Assembly (NCBI GenBank): GCA_041166745.1
Contig: JBEEGH010000017.1
Span: 1 to 30,716, forward strand
Length of the DNA: 30,716 bases
Direction of reading: 5' to 3'
Source: DASUCS01 sp041166745
GTDB lineage: Bacteria; Actinomycetota; Acidimicrobiia; Acidimicrobiales; JACDCH01
How positions within the stretch are numbered: position 1 is the first letter of the stretch; each line of letters starts with the position of its first letter. Shown in pieces: positions 6,739 through 15,486 of the stretch. Both the position numbers and the translations under genes were made by a program. The notes under the pieces are model-generated. The model saw only the letters and a list, made by a program, of their open reading frames with translations, made no database searches and was not told where the DNA came from.

Positions 6739-8147
6739 CCCGCGAACCGGGGCCAGGGTTGCGCTTGTTCGAAGATGCGAGCGAGGCGCAGCGGCACCTC
6801 GTCGCGGTGACGGCGGGCCATGATCTGTAGCCCGACCGGGAGCCCGTCGGACGTGAGGCCGGCCGGCACCGAGATCGCCGGATTCCAACAGAGGTTCGCC
6901 AGCATCGTGAACGGCGTCGACATCGCGGGCGTCTTCATATCGACCCCACCGATGACCGATGGCGGTGGACCCTCGGCGGCGAACGCCGGCACCGCCGTGG
7001 TGGGCGACAGCACGATGTCGACATCCTCGAAGATGCGCGCACAGTCGTACTCGAGCTGTTCGCGAGCTCTGATCGATCGCGCGTACTTGCGCAACGTCGT
7101 TCCCTCGGTCTGCTCCAACGACTGACGCACGTAGAGCGTGAAGTCGTCGGCGCGGGACGGCCACATGTCCTGCTCGATGTCGAGCCACATGGAGATCGCG
7201 CCGGTTGTGAGCCACGCGCGAACGGGATCGGTGAGCACGATCGGCTCCTCGTCGACCACCAGCCCCGCCGCATCAACAAGGGCGCGCGCCGCGGCCTCAG
7301 CGATCTCGGCAACCTCTGGGTCGACGACGGCGAAGCCGTAGTCGAGCGACCATCGCGCCCGCAGCCCGCGCACGTCGGTCGACTCGATGGCGTCTTCGTA
7401 GAGGATCCCGGACGCAGGAAGCGATGTGCGGTCTCGATCGTCGGGCCCGGCGAGCACGTCGAGGATGCGGGCGGTGTCCGCCACGGTCGTGGTCAACGAG
7501 CCGCTCACGCTCGTCTGGTTCGCGGTCGGCTCAGGATGCGGGATCCGGCCGTGGCTGGCCTTGTGGCCGACGAGGCCGGCGAACGACGCCGGGATACGGA
7601 TCGAGCCGCCACCGTCGGACGCCGTGGCGAAGGGGATGATTCCCGCGGCGACTGCGGCCGACGATCCGCCGCTCGAGCCGCCCGGCGTACGCGTGACGTC
7701 CCACGGATTGCGGGTCACACCGAACACCTTCGTCTTCGTGAAGTTGAGCGTGCCGAACTCCGGGCTCGCCGTCTTGCCGACGGGCACCGCGCCCGCGGCA
7801 CGCAGTCGCGCCACGTTGAGGCTGTCCGTCGACTCGGGGCCACGGCCGGTGAACGGCACCGATCCGAATGTCGTCGGCATGCCCTCGCAGTGCTCGAGGT
7901 CTTTCACACCGAACGGCACGCCCGCGAGCGGCCCGGGATCTTCACCGCGGGCGACGGCCTCGTCGACGGCAGATGCCGACGCGTGTGCAAGGTCAGCATC
8001 GAGATGCACGAACGCGTTCAGTCGTTCATTGCCCTCGGCGATGCGGCCGAGGTACTCGTCGACCACCTCGACCGCCTTGCGCTCGCCTCGCCGCACCGAC
8101 TCCGCGAGCTCGACGACGGTCGGATCATTCGCCCCAGGATTCGTCAT
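6735..8147 (-). CDS. Amidase signature family hydrolase
   Basis: 470 residues from ATG 8147, whose ATGA overlaps the stop of the upstream M1 peptidase gene; a much longer upstream frame is antisense-like and is rejected. The Ser-cisSer-Lys triad is present: Lys82 (GVPFGVKD), cis-Ser158 in TPGGSSGGSS and nucleophile Ser182 in SDGGGSIR. The C-terminal PAISVPAGLTSDGLPVGLQIMARR element is standard. The family hydrolyses amide bonds, including GatA, indoleacetamide hydrolase and aryl-acylamidases. No gatB or gatC is adjacent and the sequence is not clearly GatA, so the substrate is open. It is cytosolic and co-transcribed with the M1 lipoprotein gene. Confidence 0.92.
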   Translation of the reverse strand: MTNPGANDPTVVELAESVRRGERKAVEVVDEYLGRIAEGNERLNAFVHLDADLAHASASAVDEAVARGEDPGPLAGVPFGVKDLEHCEGMPTTFGSVPFTGRGPESTDSLNVARLRAAGAVPVGKTASPEFGTLNFTKTKVFGVTRNPWDVTRTPGGSSGGSSAAVAAGIIPFATASDGGGSIRIPASFAGLVGHKASHGRIPHPEPTANQTSVSGSLTTTVADTARILDVLAGPDDRDRTSLPASGILYEDAIESTDVRGLRARWSLDYGFAVVDPEVAEIAEAAARALVDAAGLVVDEEPIVLTDPVRAWLTTGAISMWLDIEQDMWPSRADDFTLYVRQSLEQTEGTTLRKYARSIRAREQLEYDCARIFEDVDIVLSPTTAVPAFAAEGPPPSVIGGVDMKTPAMSTPFTMLANLCWNPAISVPAGLTSDGLPVGLQIMARRHRDEVPLRLARIFEQAQPWPRFAG

Positions 8148-9562
8148 GGGTGCAAACCGTAGGGCGCGAGCCGATCGACCGCATCCGGGAACACGCCGGC
8201 CAGCGCACTGAACAGGTCGGCCGGCGTGGCGATTCGAAAGGCATTGTGGGCGACGTACTGCCGCAGCGCGCAGTCCACCTGGTCGACGGACCCGAGCCGA
8301 GCTACCGCCACGGCACCCTGGACGTAGACGCCTTCGAAGTAGCTCGGTTCGTGATGGTCCCAGAACGACATCGGCTCTCCGGCGCGACCAACGGCATCCG
8401 ACGGAATCGGCTGAGCCTTGCGGCTCGACAAGGAAGCGACCTGCACGTATTCGACATACGACGCCAGCCCTTCGTCGAGCCACGGGTCGCGACCTTGGTC
8501 GTTTCCGATCAGTGCGTAGAACCACTGATGCGCGACCTCGTGCACGATCGACCGCGTCGTGGATCCGGCACCGTGCATCACGTGTGTCGGGAACTCGATG
8601 CCGCCGCTGAATCCGGGCATCACCGCGGCCGTGTAGGTCGGCCACGGGTAGGCGCCGAGTCGCGCCTGGTAGTTGCCGAGCGAGTCCGTGATGAGGTTCA
8701 GGTAGCGCGCCGGATCTTCACCGACGCTCTGATCGACGCCCAACGAGACGTGCACACCTCCGACGTCCGCTTCTGCAACCGTGAAGTGCCCGATCGAGTA
8801 CGCGATGTCGCGCACGCCCTTCGCTCGCCAGTGGTTGTCCGAGCTGCGCTCACCCGACCCGAGCACGTCGTAGCCGTCGGGCACCGTGATGGCGACGTCG
8901 TAGTCCGCCGCCGGCGAGGTCGCCGCTTCGGCGTGCGCAGTGGTCGGCGGGTCTGTCGCCCAGCCGACGCCGGGCTCCCACGCGAGCAGCGGCAAGAACG
9001 ATCCCAACCGCATCGTGTCGCCCTGATGCGCGACGCGATCCGCGTTGCCGCCAGGAATCGTGAGGCTGTACGGCACGGTGACCGTCGTGCTCTCACCAGG
9101 ATTCAGTTTCGCCGGCAACGCGACGTGCACCGTCGTGGGATCGGGCTGGTCGACGGCGAGGGCCACGCCGCCACGCATCACGCCGCCCACCTCCTCGTGC
9201 ACACCACTCGCCGCAAGGACCGGCGCGTTCGGCCACAGCCGGAAGACGAGCTCGTTGGTCGGGAGATCGGGAGTGAACACCACCGTGACGGATCCCGTCA
9301 CCGTCGAGCCCGCGACGTCAACCGCCGCCGTTGCGGTGTACACGGGACGGTGACGGTCGGGTACGGCCAGCGGGCCGGGATCGGGACAGCCTTCGATCGC
9401 GGACAACGGGCTGACGGTGGTCGGCGGGGCCGTCGTCGTGACCAGCGTGGTCGCCGTGGACGGTGAAGCGCTCGAGGACGCCGACGACGACGCAGGCTTC
9501 TTGTCGCTCGAACACGCGACGAGCGCCACCGCGAGCAGCACGATGGCCTGCCTCCGCATCAC
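8144..9562 (-). CDS. Lipoprotein M1-family (gluzincin) metallopeptidase
   Basis: 472 residues. A short lipoprotein signal ends at Cys17 (LAVALVAC), followed by a Ser/Thr/Pro-rich linker to about residue 55. An aminopeptidase-N-like beta domain follows, then the catalytic domain with H341-EVAH-345 and the third zinc ligand Glu364 (WLDEGLASYVE), exactly the M1 HExxH-x18-E spacing. The substrate N-terminus loop reads GGIEFPTHV instead of the classical GAMEN. It is expected to be anchored outside the membrane and to trim peptides. ATGA coupling to the amidase suggests a joint peptide/amide degradation unit, which is inference. It is divergent from the gene at 9591. Confidence 0.9.
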   Translation of the reverse strand: MMRRQAIVLLAVALVACSSDKKPASSSASSSASPSTATTLVTTTAPPTTVSPLSAIEGCPDPGPLAVPDRHRPVYTATAAVDVAGSTVTGSVTVVFTPDLPTNELVFRLWPNAPVLAASGVHEEVGGVMRGGVALAVDQPDPTTVHVALPAKLNPGESTTVTVPYSLTIPGGNADRVAHQGDTMRLGSFLPLLAWEPGVGWATDPPTTAHAEAATSPAADYDVAITVPDGYDVLGSGERSSDNHWRAKGVRDIAYSIGHFTVAEADVGGVHVSLGVDQSVGEDPARYLNLITDSLGNYQARLGAYPWPTYTAAVMPGFSGGIEFPTHVMHGAGSTTRSIVHEVAHQWFYALIGNDQGRDPWLDEGLASYVEYVQVASLSSRKAQPIPSDAVGRAGEPMSFWDHHEPSYFEGVYVQGAVAVARLGSVDQVDCALRQYVAHNAFRIATPADLFSALAGVFPDAVDRLAPYGLHP

Positions 9563-9590
9563 TCGATGGTGACACGGCTACGGTCGTCGC

Positions 9591-10061
9591 GTGCCGTCGC
9601 GGACCGCTACCTGTGTGTGGCGGGCCACGCCCGCGCTGATCATCGCTCTCGACGAGCGCTTCGGTGAGCCGACCGACGCGTACGTGAACGGCTCGCAGAC
9701 GTGGCTACGAGACGACGGTCCCGGCGGGGCCACGCTCGAATGGCGACTGCACCCGGTCGCGGCGTACCAACGACCGGACGGTCTCGACACCTACGAGGTG
9801 TTCAGTGCGGTCGCACTCGCGCTCGGTACCGGCGCCGAGGCACCCGCGCCGCTCGAGTCGATGTGGGACGGCCTCGAGGCGTTCCCTGCCCATGGCGACG
9901 AGATCGAGCCTGCGCCATTGGCCGCGGCCGTCGAGGAAGCGCTCGGCATCGAACCCGACGCCACGGGGCTCGTCGACCACGCGGCCATCGGCGACCGGTG
10001 GGAACGCAGCCGCGGTCAGGTGTCGATCATCGACGCGTTGCTCACGGAACTCCACCCCTGA
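9591..10061 (+). CDS. Conserved hypothetical protein
   Basis: 156 residues from GTG 9591. The start, about 28 bases from the divergent M1 gene, is the first available. The sequence looks like a compact alpha/beta domain: an early RATPALIIALDERFGEPTDAY segment, a WLRDD turn, a strand with TLEWRLHP, then DTYEVFSAVALALGTG and a C-terminal helical region with WERSRGQVSIIDALLTEL. It is acidic, with no signal peptide, Cys pair or known catalytic motif. I do not recognise the family. It ends one base before the convergent Nudix gene. Confidence 0.6.
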   Translation: MPSRTATCVWRATPALIIALDERFGEPTDAYVNGSQTWLRDDGPGGATLEWRLHPVAAYQRPDGLDTYEVFSAVALALGTGAEAPAPLESMWDGLEAFPAHGDEIEPAPLAAAVEEALGIEPDATGLVDHAAIGDRWERSRGQVSIIDALLTELHP

Positions 10062-10062
10062 G

Positions 10063-10746
10063 TTACTCGAGCCAGGGGGTGTCGCGGGGCGGGTCGTAGA
10101 GCACCTCGACCTCCTCGCCGCGGATCGCGGCGAACGCGTGCTTGCCCCATCCCGCATAGCCGGCGACGGGCCACGGCAGCGCGTCTTCGGCGAACCATCC
10201 CACGTCAGCGGTCTCGAGCGGATGACGTTCGAGCGAACCTCCGACGGCCCGACAGTGGAACACGACCAGATACATCGGCACGCGGGTGAAACCGAGCCGT
10301 AGACCATCGAGGACGCCGATCATGCGCAGCACCTCACACTCGATGCCGGTCTCCTCGCGCACTTCTTTCACGGCGACCTCCGACGCGGAGTAGCCGATGT
10401 CGGCCCAGCCCGTCGGGTACAACCAGATGCCGGAGTCGGCTCGCTGCACCAGCAGGATTTCGTTCTTCTCGTTGCCGACGATCGCCGCGATCGCCACCTT
10501 CGGTGTCACGTAGCCGGGGACGCCTTGGCCCACCTGGCCCATCCACTCCTCGATCTGATGGTGCGGGTCGAACTCGCCACCGGCCGCATGTGCGATGTCG
10601 GCCGCGACTGCCAGCACCTCCTCGAAGCGCTCCCGCTCGTACAGGCTCTCGGTGAATCCGAGACCCGTCTTGGCGATGCCGGCCAGCGCCTCGCTCCACC
10701 GGATGAGGTCTTGCCTCGTCGGTTGGCGCGGATCCGGCTCGCTCAC
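10063..10746 (-). CDS. Nudix hydrolase with N-terminal helical domain
   Basis: 227 residues from GTG 10746, overlapping the glnD stop as GTGA. The first 65 residues (LIRWSEALAGIAKTGLGFTESLYERERFEE) match the helical domain found ahead of Nudix hydrolases that act on nucleoside diphosphate derivatives (PF12535 type). The Nudix box follows as GWADIGYSASEVAVKEVREETGI. Relative to G-x5-E-x7-R-E-h-x-E-E-x-G-h it has Tyr for the first Glu and Lys for Arg, while the metal-binding E-h-x-E-E core is intact. It probably hydrolyses an X-linked nucleoside diphosphate; a nucleotide-sugar or ADP-ribose type is possible. It is the last gene of the glnB-glnD unit. Confidence 0.85.
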   Translation of the reverse strand: MSEPDPRQPTRQDLIRWSEALAGIAKTGLGFTESLYERERFEEVLAVAADIAHAAGGEFDPHHQIEEWMGQVGQGVPGYVTPKVAIAAIVGNEKNEILLVQRADSGIWLYPTGWADIGYSASEVAVKEVREETGIECEVLRMIGVLDGLRLGFTRVPMYLVVFHCRAVGGSLERHPLETADVGWFAEDALPWPVAGYAGWGKHAFAAIRGEEVEVLYDPPRDTPWLE

Positions 10747-13043
10747 TGAGAGGACGCTAGCGCCGCGAGGACGTCGTGCCGTAGGGCATCGAGTTCGCGC
10801 TCGTCGACCACCTTTGCTCCCGTTGCATCACGCACGTAGAAGGCATCAACCACCTGCGCGCCCATCGTCTGCACCTTGGCCGACCGGATGTCGAGCCCGC
10901 GGCGCGCGAGCACATCCGTGATCCGGAACAGCACGCCGATGCCGTCCGCCGCGTGCACATCGATGACGGTCGCGATGGCCGAGACCTCGTTGTCGAAGGT
11001 CACTTCGTTTCGTGCAGGCGTCGCTGGTTGCACCGAGCGACGGTTGTACCGGTTGGCGCGGCGTTCGACCTGCTCCGCGATGTCGAGGGCGCCGTCGAGG
11101 ACGCGCGTGAGGTCGGCGATCACCTCCGCCCACTGCACCTCGGTGTCGAACGTGCGCTGCGTTCGGAACTGCTCGAGACCCGTTCCAGTCGCGTTGCTGT
11201 GCACGGTCGCGGCGACGACGTCGATCCCGTGCATCGTGAGCACACCCGCGACTCGGCTGAAGACACCCGGCTCGTCGTCGACGACCAGCGTCAGCAGGTC
11301 TCCATCCGCTTCGATGTGCCGCGGGCCCGCCTCCAGAAGCGCGACCTGAACCGGGGTCAGCACATCGGCGGCCACGTCCGTGACGGCGCCGCCTCCCAAC
11401 ACGTGCGCCGTTCGGGCCGCCAACTCGGCCACGAGGCCCGCCTTCCATTCGCTCCACGCCTGCGGCCCGGTGGCGATCGAGTCGGCCTCTGTCAGTGCGG
11501 CCAACAATTCCAGGCGAACCAACGAGCCCGCGGCCTTCGCCACCTGCTCGATCGTGCCGGGATCGTCGAGATCGCGCCGCGTGGCGACGTCGGGCAACAG
11601 CAAGTGGTGCTCGACCATCGCGACCAGCACCTCGACGTCGGCCGGCGGGAAGCCCATGCGCGCACCCAGTCCGCGCGCGAGGTCCATGCCGGTCTCGGTG
11701 TGATCGCCGGGGAGTCCCTTGCCGAGGTCGTGCAGGAGCGCGCCGACCACGAGGAGATCAGGCCGGCTCACTCGATCCGCGAGTACCGCAGCGTTGGCCG
11801 CGGTCTCGACGAGATGCCGGTCCACGGTGAACCGGTGGTACGCGTTTCGTTGCGGCTTGCAGCTCACGGCCAGCCATTCCGGCAACACGCGCGCCCAGAT
11901 CCCACGTTGATCGAATGCCTCGATGACGGAGATGGCGGGCCGGCCCGCGAGCAGCAGGTCGACGAACGCGTCCTTCGCGTCGGAGGGCCACGGTGCCGGC
12001 AGCGCCGGCGCAGCACTGGCCAGCCACTCGAGCGACTCGCGATCGATCGACGTGGCCCGTTGTGCCGCCAACATGCCGGCGCGCAAGGCGACGGTCGGAT
12101 CGTGTTCTACGTCGGCGTCGGCGCTGAGATGGATCTCGCCGTCGCGCAGCACGAGACCCGGCGCCAAGGTGCGGTCGCGTCGCGCTATTCGACCGAGCGG
12201 GCCGCGGAGTGACGACTCGACGCGCCGCCACGCATCGTCCGACGTCCACGCGATCGTGCGCGCCGCCGAGGCAATCGAGGCCATCAGACGGTCGGCGTCT
12301 TCGTAGTGGAGCGCCCTGGCAACCGCGTCTTGCTCCTGGAGGAGAAGGTGATTCGCGGCGCGACCGGTCTGCCGTTGCAGCTCGACCCGCGCCTCGAGAA
12401 GGAGGTTGTACGGCCCGTCGAGCTCAGCGTCGTCGACCGCGAACAGGATGCGCCTCGCCGCCTCGGCCCACCGCAGCGAGTGCACGTCGCGCAATCCCCC
12501 GCGCCCATCCTTGAGATCAGGCTCGAGCAGGAAGGCGACCTCTCCGGCGCGCTCATGACGGTCGCGTACTCGCGATCGGAGCAGCTCGAGCCAGCGCTTC
12601 GCGCCCTTCTGCCACTGGATCAGAGAGCGCTCGGCCAGCTCTGCGGAGAGATTCGTGTCGCCCGCGAGGTGCCGGACGCTGAGGAGCGATGTCGCCGTGT
12701 CGAGATCGGATTGCGCAAGTGCGAGCGTCTGGCGGATCGTGCGCACGCTGTGGCCGAGGGTGAGCCCTGCGTCCCACACCGGATACCAGACCCGATCGGC
12801 AATCGTCGCGACGTCGGCGCGCTCGTCATGGAGGAGCACGACGTCGATGTCGCTCTGCGGACACAACTCCGCCCGCCCGTATCCGCCTACCGCGACGAGC
12901 GCAAGGCCATGGGCGGCCACGCTGCCCGCGGCGTTCTGGACGAGTTTTGCGAGCCAACTGTCGACGAGATCGCTGTGCGCTCGGCACCAGCCCCGACCGG
13001 TCAGCGAGGTGTCCGCGAGCAGCGCCGCCCGCTCGGTCTTCAC
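10743..13043 (-). CDS. glnD: Bifunctional PII uridylyltransferase/uridylyl-removing enzyme GlnD
   Basis: About 766 residues if GTG 13043 is used; TTG codons at 13058 and 13052 are alternatives. The nucleotidyltransferase motif is GGYGRAELCPQSDID (53-67), followed by the GlnD UTase region (LEPDLKDGRGGLRDVHSLRW), the HD uridylyl-removing domain (LLHDLGKGLPGDHTETG) and two C-terminal ACT domains (VVDDEPGVFSRVAGVL and VHAADGIGVLFRITDVL) that sense glutamine. It uridylylates GlnB when glutamine is low and removes UMP when it is high; in some actinobacteria GlnD instead adenylylates the PII protein. It follows glnB by about 20 bases and is coupled to a Nudix gene. Length and domain order are normal for the family. 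Confidence 0.93.
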   Translation of the reverse strand: MKTERAALLADTSLTGRGWCRAHSDLVDSWLAKLVQNAAGSVAAHGLALVAVGGYGRAELCPQSDIDVVLLHDERADVATIADRVWYPVWDAGLTLGHSVRTIRQTLALAQSDLDTATSLLSVRHLAGDTNLSAELAERSLIQWQKGAKRWLELLRSRVRDRHERAGEVAFLLEPDLKDGRGGLRDVHSLRWAEAARRILFAVDDAELDGPYNLLLEARVELQRQTGRAANHLLLQEQDAVARALHYEDADRLMASIASAARTIAWTSDDAWRRVESSLRGPLGRIARRDRTLAPGLVLRDGEIHLSADADVEHDPTVALRAGMLAAQRATSIDRESLEWLASAAPALPAPWPSDAKDAFVDLLLAGRPAISVIEAFDQRGIWARVLPEWLAVSCKPQRNAYHRFTVDRHLVETAANAAVLADRVSRPDLLVVGALLHDLGKGLPGDHTETGMDLARGLGARMGFPPADVEVLVAMVEHHLLLPDVATRRDLDDPGTIEQVAKAAGSLVRLELLAALTEADSIATGPQAWSEWKAGLVAELAARTAHVLGGGAVTDVAADVLTPVQVALLEAGPRHIEADGDLLTLVVDDEPGVFSRVAGVLTMHGIDVVAATVHSNATGTGLEQFRTQRTFDTEVQWAEVIADLTRVLDGALDIAEQVERRANRYNRRSVQPATPARNEVTFDNEVSAIATVIDVHAADGIGVLFRITDVLARRGLDIRSAKVQTMGAQVVDAFYVRDATGAKVVDERELDALRHDVLAALASSQ

Positions 13044-13062
13044 CGCGTCCAATGCCAAAGCG

Positions 13063-13401
13063 TTACAGGGCGTCGCCGTCGCGTTCGCCGGTGCGCACCC
13101 GAACGACGCTGTCGACCGGCGTGAGCCACACCTTGCCGTCACCGATCTTTCCCGTGCGCGCCGCCTCCACGATCACGTCGAGGATGCGGTTGGCGTCGCC
13201 ATCGTCGACGATGACCTCGATGCGCGCCTTCGGGACGAAGTCGATCTTGTACTCCGTCCCTCGGTAGACCTCGGTGTGCCCGGCTTGACGGCCGAACCCC
13301 TGCACTTCCGTGACGGTCATTCCGTGCACGTCTGCGCCCTTGAGCGCTTCCTTGACGTCATCGAGCTTGAACGGCTTCACGATGGCGGTGATGAGCTTCA
13401 T
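13063..13401 (-). CDS. glnB: Nitrogen regulatory protein PII
   Basis: 112 residues, the standard PII length, starting at ATG 13401 (MKLITAIVKPFKLDDVKEAL). An AAAGGA site lies 5 bases before the start. The T-loop carries RGTEYKIDF with Tyr51, the uridylylation site, and the C-terminal IGDGKVWLTPVDSVVRVRTGE matches the C-loop signature. It is a trimeric sensor of ATP/ADP and 2-oxoglutarate that controls nitrogen uptake and assimilation. It is followed by glnD. Unusually for actinobacteria, no ammonium transporter (amt) gene precedes it; instead a flavoprotein gene lies 14 bases upstream, so the amt partner must be elsewhere if present. Confidence 0.96.
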   Translation of the reverse strand: MKLITAIVKPFKLDDVKEALKGADVHGMTVTEVQGFGRQAGHTEVYRGTEYKIDFVPKARIEVIVDDGDANRILDVIVEAARTGKIGDGKVWLTPVDSVVRVRTGERDGDAL

Positions 13402-13415
13402 GTAGTCCTTTGCGT

Positions 13416-14753
13416 TCAGAGGAGGGAAAGCGCCTTGCGGGCCGCGACAGCGATCGGATCCCAAAGCGGACTCATCGGCGGCGCATAGCCGAGGTCGAGA
13501 TCAATGATCTGCTGCACGTCGAACCCCGCGGTGATCGCGGTGGCGATCACATCGATCCGCTTGGCCGCCCCACGGCCTCCGACGATCTGCGCGCCGAGCA
13601 CCCGTCCACTGGTGCGCTCCGCGAGGAGCTTCACGCGGATCGTCGGAGGGTCGGGCATGTACCCCGCGATCGTGGTGCCATCGATGTCGGCCACCACGTA
13701 CTCGAAGCCGGCGTCGGTCGCCTCCTTCTCGTTGAGGCCGGTACGGCCGATCTCGGTACCGCAGATCTTGGTGATCGCCGTTCCGAGCACGCCCGGAAAC
13801 GTGGCGTAACCGCCCCCGATGTTCACGCCCGCGACGCGCGCTTGCTTGTTTGCCACCGTGCCGAGCGCGATGTACACCGCGCGACGGGACACGAGGTGGA
13901 ACGCTTCCGCGCAATCGCCGGCGGCCCACACCCCGTCGACATTCGCTCGTTGACGGGGATCGACCTTCACGGCGTCGCGCACGCCGCGATCGATGCTTGT
14001 GCCCTCGAGCAGCGCAGTGTTCGGCTCGACGCCGAGGCCGAGCACGACCAGGTCCGCGAGGATCGGCCCGTCGTCCGTCTGCACGATGCGATCCGCAAAG
14101 CCCGTGACCGGTAGCCCCACACGAAGATCGATGCCGAGGCGCCGCATCGCGTCCTCGACGGGCACGGCCATGTCCGCGTCGAGCGTCCCGAGCACATGAG
14201 GCCCAGCCTCGACGACGGCCACTCGCACGCCACGTTCGACGAAAGCCTCCGCCAGCTCGAGACCGATGTAGCCCCCGCCGACGACAACGACGTTGCGGCA
14301 CTCGTTCGACTCGGCGAGGTGCAGGAGATGGCGCGCGTCATCGAGCGTCTGCACCCCGCGGATCGCCGGAAGATCGATTCCGGGGAGGTCGGGACGTATC
14401 GGTCGCGCCCCCATGGCCAGCATCAACTCGTCGAACGGCACCTGGATCGTGCGCGAGTGCGCGTGGTCTCGGACCTCGAGACGCCGGGCGTCGAGGTCGA
14501 TGCCCATCACCTCATGGCGGATCCGGACGTCGATGAGCGATTGGTCCCGGTGTTCCTGCGGGGTGCGCACCACGAGTTGGTCGAGGCCCTCGACCGAACC
14601 ACCGACGACGTACGGGATGCCGCAGGCGGAGTAGCTCGTCCAGTCGCTCTTCTCGAAGGCGACGATCTCGAGGGTCGCGTCGAGGCGGTGGGCTTGCGTG
14701 GCGGCGCCCATTCCCGCGGCGTCGCCTCCCACCACTGCCAAACGTCGAGCCAT
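13416..14753 (-). CDS. FAD-dependent CoA-disulfide reductase/NADH oxidase-like pyridine nucleotide oxidoreductase
   Basis: 445 residues from ATG 14753 (MARRLAVVGGDAAGMGAA); an ATG 18 bases earlier is less likely as it lengthens the N-terminus before the FAD loop. The FAD dinucleotide motif (GGDAAGMG) is at 9-16, and the second (NAD(P)H) motif is VVVVGGGYIGLELAE. Active-site Cys44 lies in SYSACGIPY, the single-cysteine signature of CoA-disulfide reductases and NADH oxidases/peroxidases. The C-terminal dimerisation domain holds SPLWDPIAVAARKAL. It reduces a low-molecular-weight disulfide or oxygen with NAD(P)H; which one cannot be told. It is 14 bases upstream of glnB, so probably in one transcript. 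Confidence 0.88.
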   Translation of the reverse strand: MARRLAVVGGDAAGMGAATQAHRLDATLEIVAFEKSDWTSYSACGIPYVVGGSVEGLDQLVVRTPQEHRDQSLIDVRIRHEVMGIDLDARRLEVRDHAHSRTIQVPFDELMLAMGARPIRPDLPGIDLPAIRGVQTLDDARHLLHLAESNECRNVVVVGGGYIGLELAEAFVERGVRVAVVEAGPHVLGTLDADMAVPVEDAMRRLGIDLRVGLPVTGFADRIVQTDDGPILADLVVLGLGVEPNTALLEGTSIDRGVRDAVKVDPRQRANVDGVWAAGDCAEAFHLVSRRAVYIALGTVANKQARVAGVNIGGGYATFPGVLGTAITKICGTEIGRTGLNEKEATDAGFEYVVADIDGTTIAGYMPDPPTIRVKLLAERTSGRVLGAQIVGGRGAAKRIDVIATAITAGFDVQQIIDLDLGYAPPMSPLWDPIAVAARKALSLL

Positions 14754-14778
14754 GCCGTCAGGCTGGCACAATGCGGCG

Positions 14779-14967
14779 ATGGCCGTGCGCGAGGACTGTC
14801 GCCACTACTCGACCCGCACGGTCGCGTCCGGCGAGATCGTGCAGCGCTGTCGCGTCGATGCCAACGAGAAGGCGCCGTTCGCCTGTCCCGAGAACTGCCT
14901 CTTCTTCGAACCGCGCTCGATCACGGACGCCGGCTGGCAACGCTTCGACCGTGACGACGAGTCGTAG
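14779..14967 (+). CDS. Small four-cysteine protein, unknown function
   Basis: 62 residues from ATG 14779. It has four Cys at 7, 24, 36 and 40 (DCRHYSTRT, QRCRVDAN, FACPENC), a layout that could hold a zinc ion or an iron-sulfur cluster, and an acidic C-terminal tail. Its stop TAG shares one base with the GTG start of the Rrf2 regulator (TAGTG), so the two are coupled. The sequence looks like a conserved actinobacterial small protein, but I do not recognise a named family. Metal binding is an inference from the Cys spacing. Confidence 0.6.
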   Translation: MAVREDCRHYSTRTVASGEIVQRCRVDANEKAPFACPENCLFFEPRSITDAGWQRFDRDDES

Positions 14968-15425
14968 TGCGCATCTCCGCCAAGGTCGACTACGCAGTAC
15001 GAGCGGCGATCGAGCTCGCCGGCGCTGATCGGTCTTCGCCCCTGAAGGGCGACCGCATCGCCGCATCCCAGGACATCCCCATGAAGTTCCTGGAGAACAT
15101 CCTGTCCGAGCTACGCCGATCCGGGCTCGTCGGCAGCCGCCGCGGCGCGGAAGGGGGCTACTGGCTGGCGCGTCCGGCGAAGGACATCACGATCGCCGAC
15201 CTCATCAGAGCTGTCGAGGGCCCACTGGCGAACGTACAGGGCGTGCGGCCCGAGGATCTCGAGTTCGCCGGGAGCGCAGAGCCGCTTCAACGCATGTGGG
15301 TGTGTGTGCGCGCCAGTTTGCGGGGCGTACTCGAGCACGTGACCATCGCCGACCTCGTCACCGGAAAGCTGCCCGCGAAGGTCGACCGCCTCGCCGACGA
15401 TCCCGACGCCTGGGCGCCTCGCTAG
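14967..15425 (+). CDS. Rrf2 family transcriptional regulator
   Basis: 152 residues from GTG 14967. The N-terminus MRISAKVDYAVRAAIELAG and the winged helix IPMKFLENILSELRRSGLVGSRRGAEGGYWLARP are diagnostic of Rrf2 proteins (IscR, NsrR, CymR relatives). The IscR-type three-Cys cluster is missing: the matching region (MWVCVRASLRGVLEHVTIADL) has only one Cys, so an iron-sulfur cluster bound in the usual way is unlikely. It may sense cysteine/sulfur status as CymR does, but this is inference. It is coupled to the small four-Cys protein, and its target is probably nearby or self. Confidence 0.9.
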   Translation: MRISAKVDYAVRAAIELAGADRSSPLKGDRIAASQDIPMKFLENILSELRRSGLVGSRRGAEGGYWLARPAKDITIADLIRAVEGPLANVQGVRPEDLEFAGSAEPLQRMWVCVRASLRGVLEHVTIADLVTGKLPAKVDRLADDPDAWAPR

Positions 15426-15486
15426 TACGAGCGACGAATTCGCGCTACAACCGTCGAGAGTCAAACCTCGAGTCGGAAGGAACCCG

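Noticed and set aside
8148..8645. 166-residue N-terminal extension of the amidase
   Set aside because: It lies inside the M1 peptidase gene in another frame, and the amidase family begins near the ATG at 8147, which has a typical ATGA overlap.
7868..9466. 532-residue plus-strand frame
   Set aside because: Antisense to the amidase and M1 peptidase genes, with Arg-rich shadow composition and no motif.
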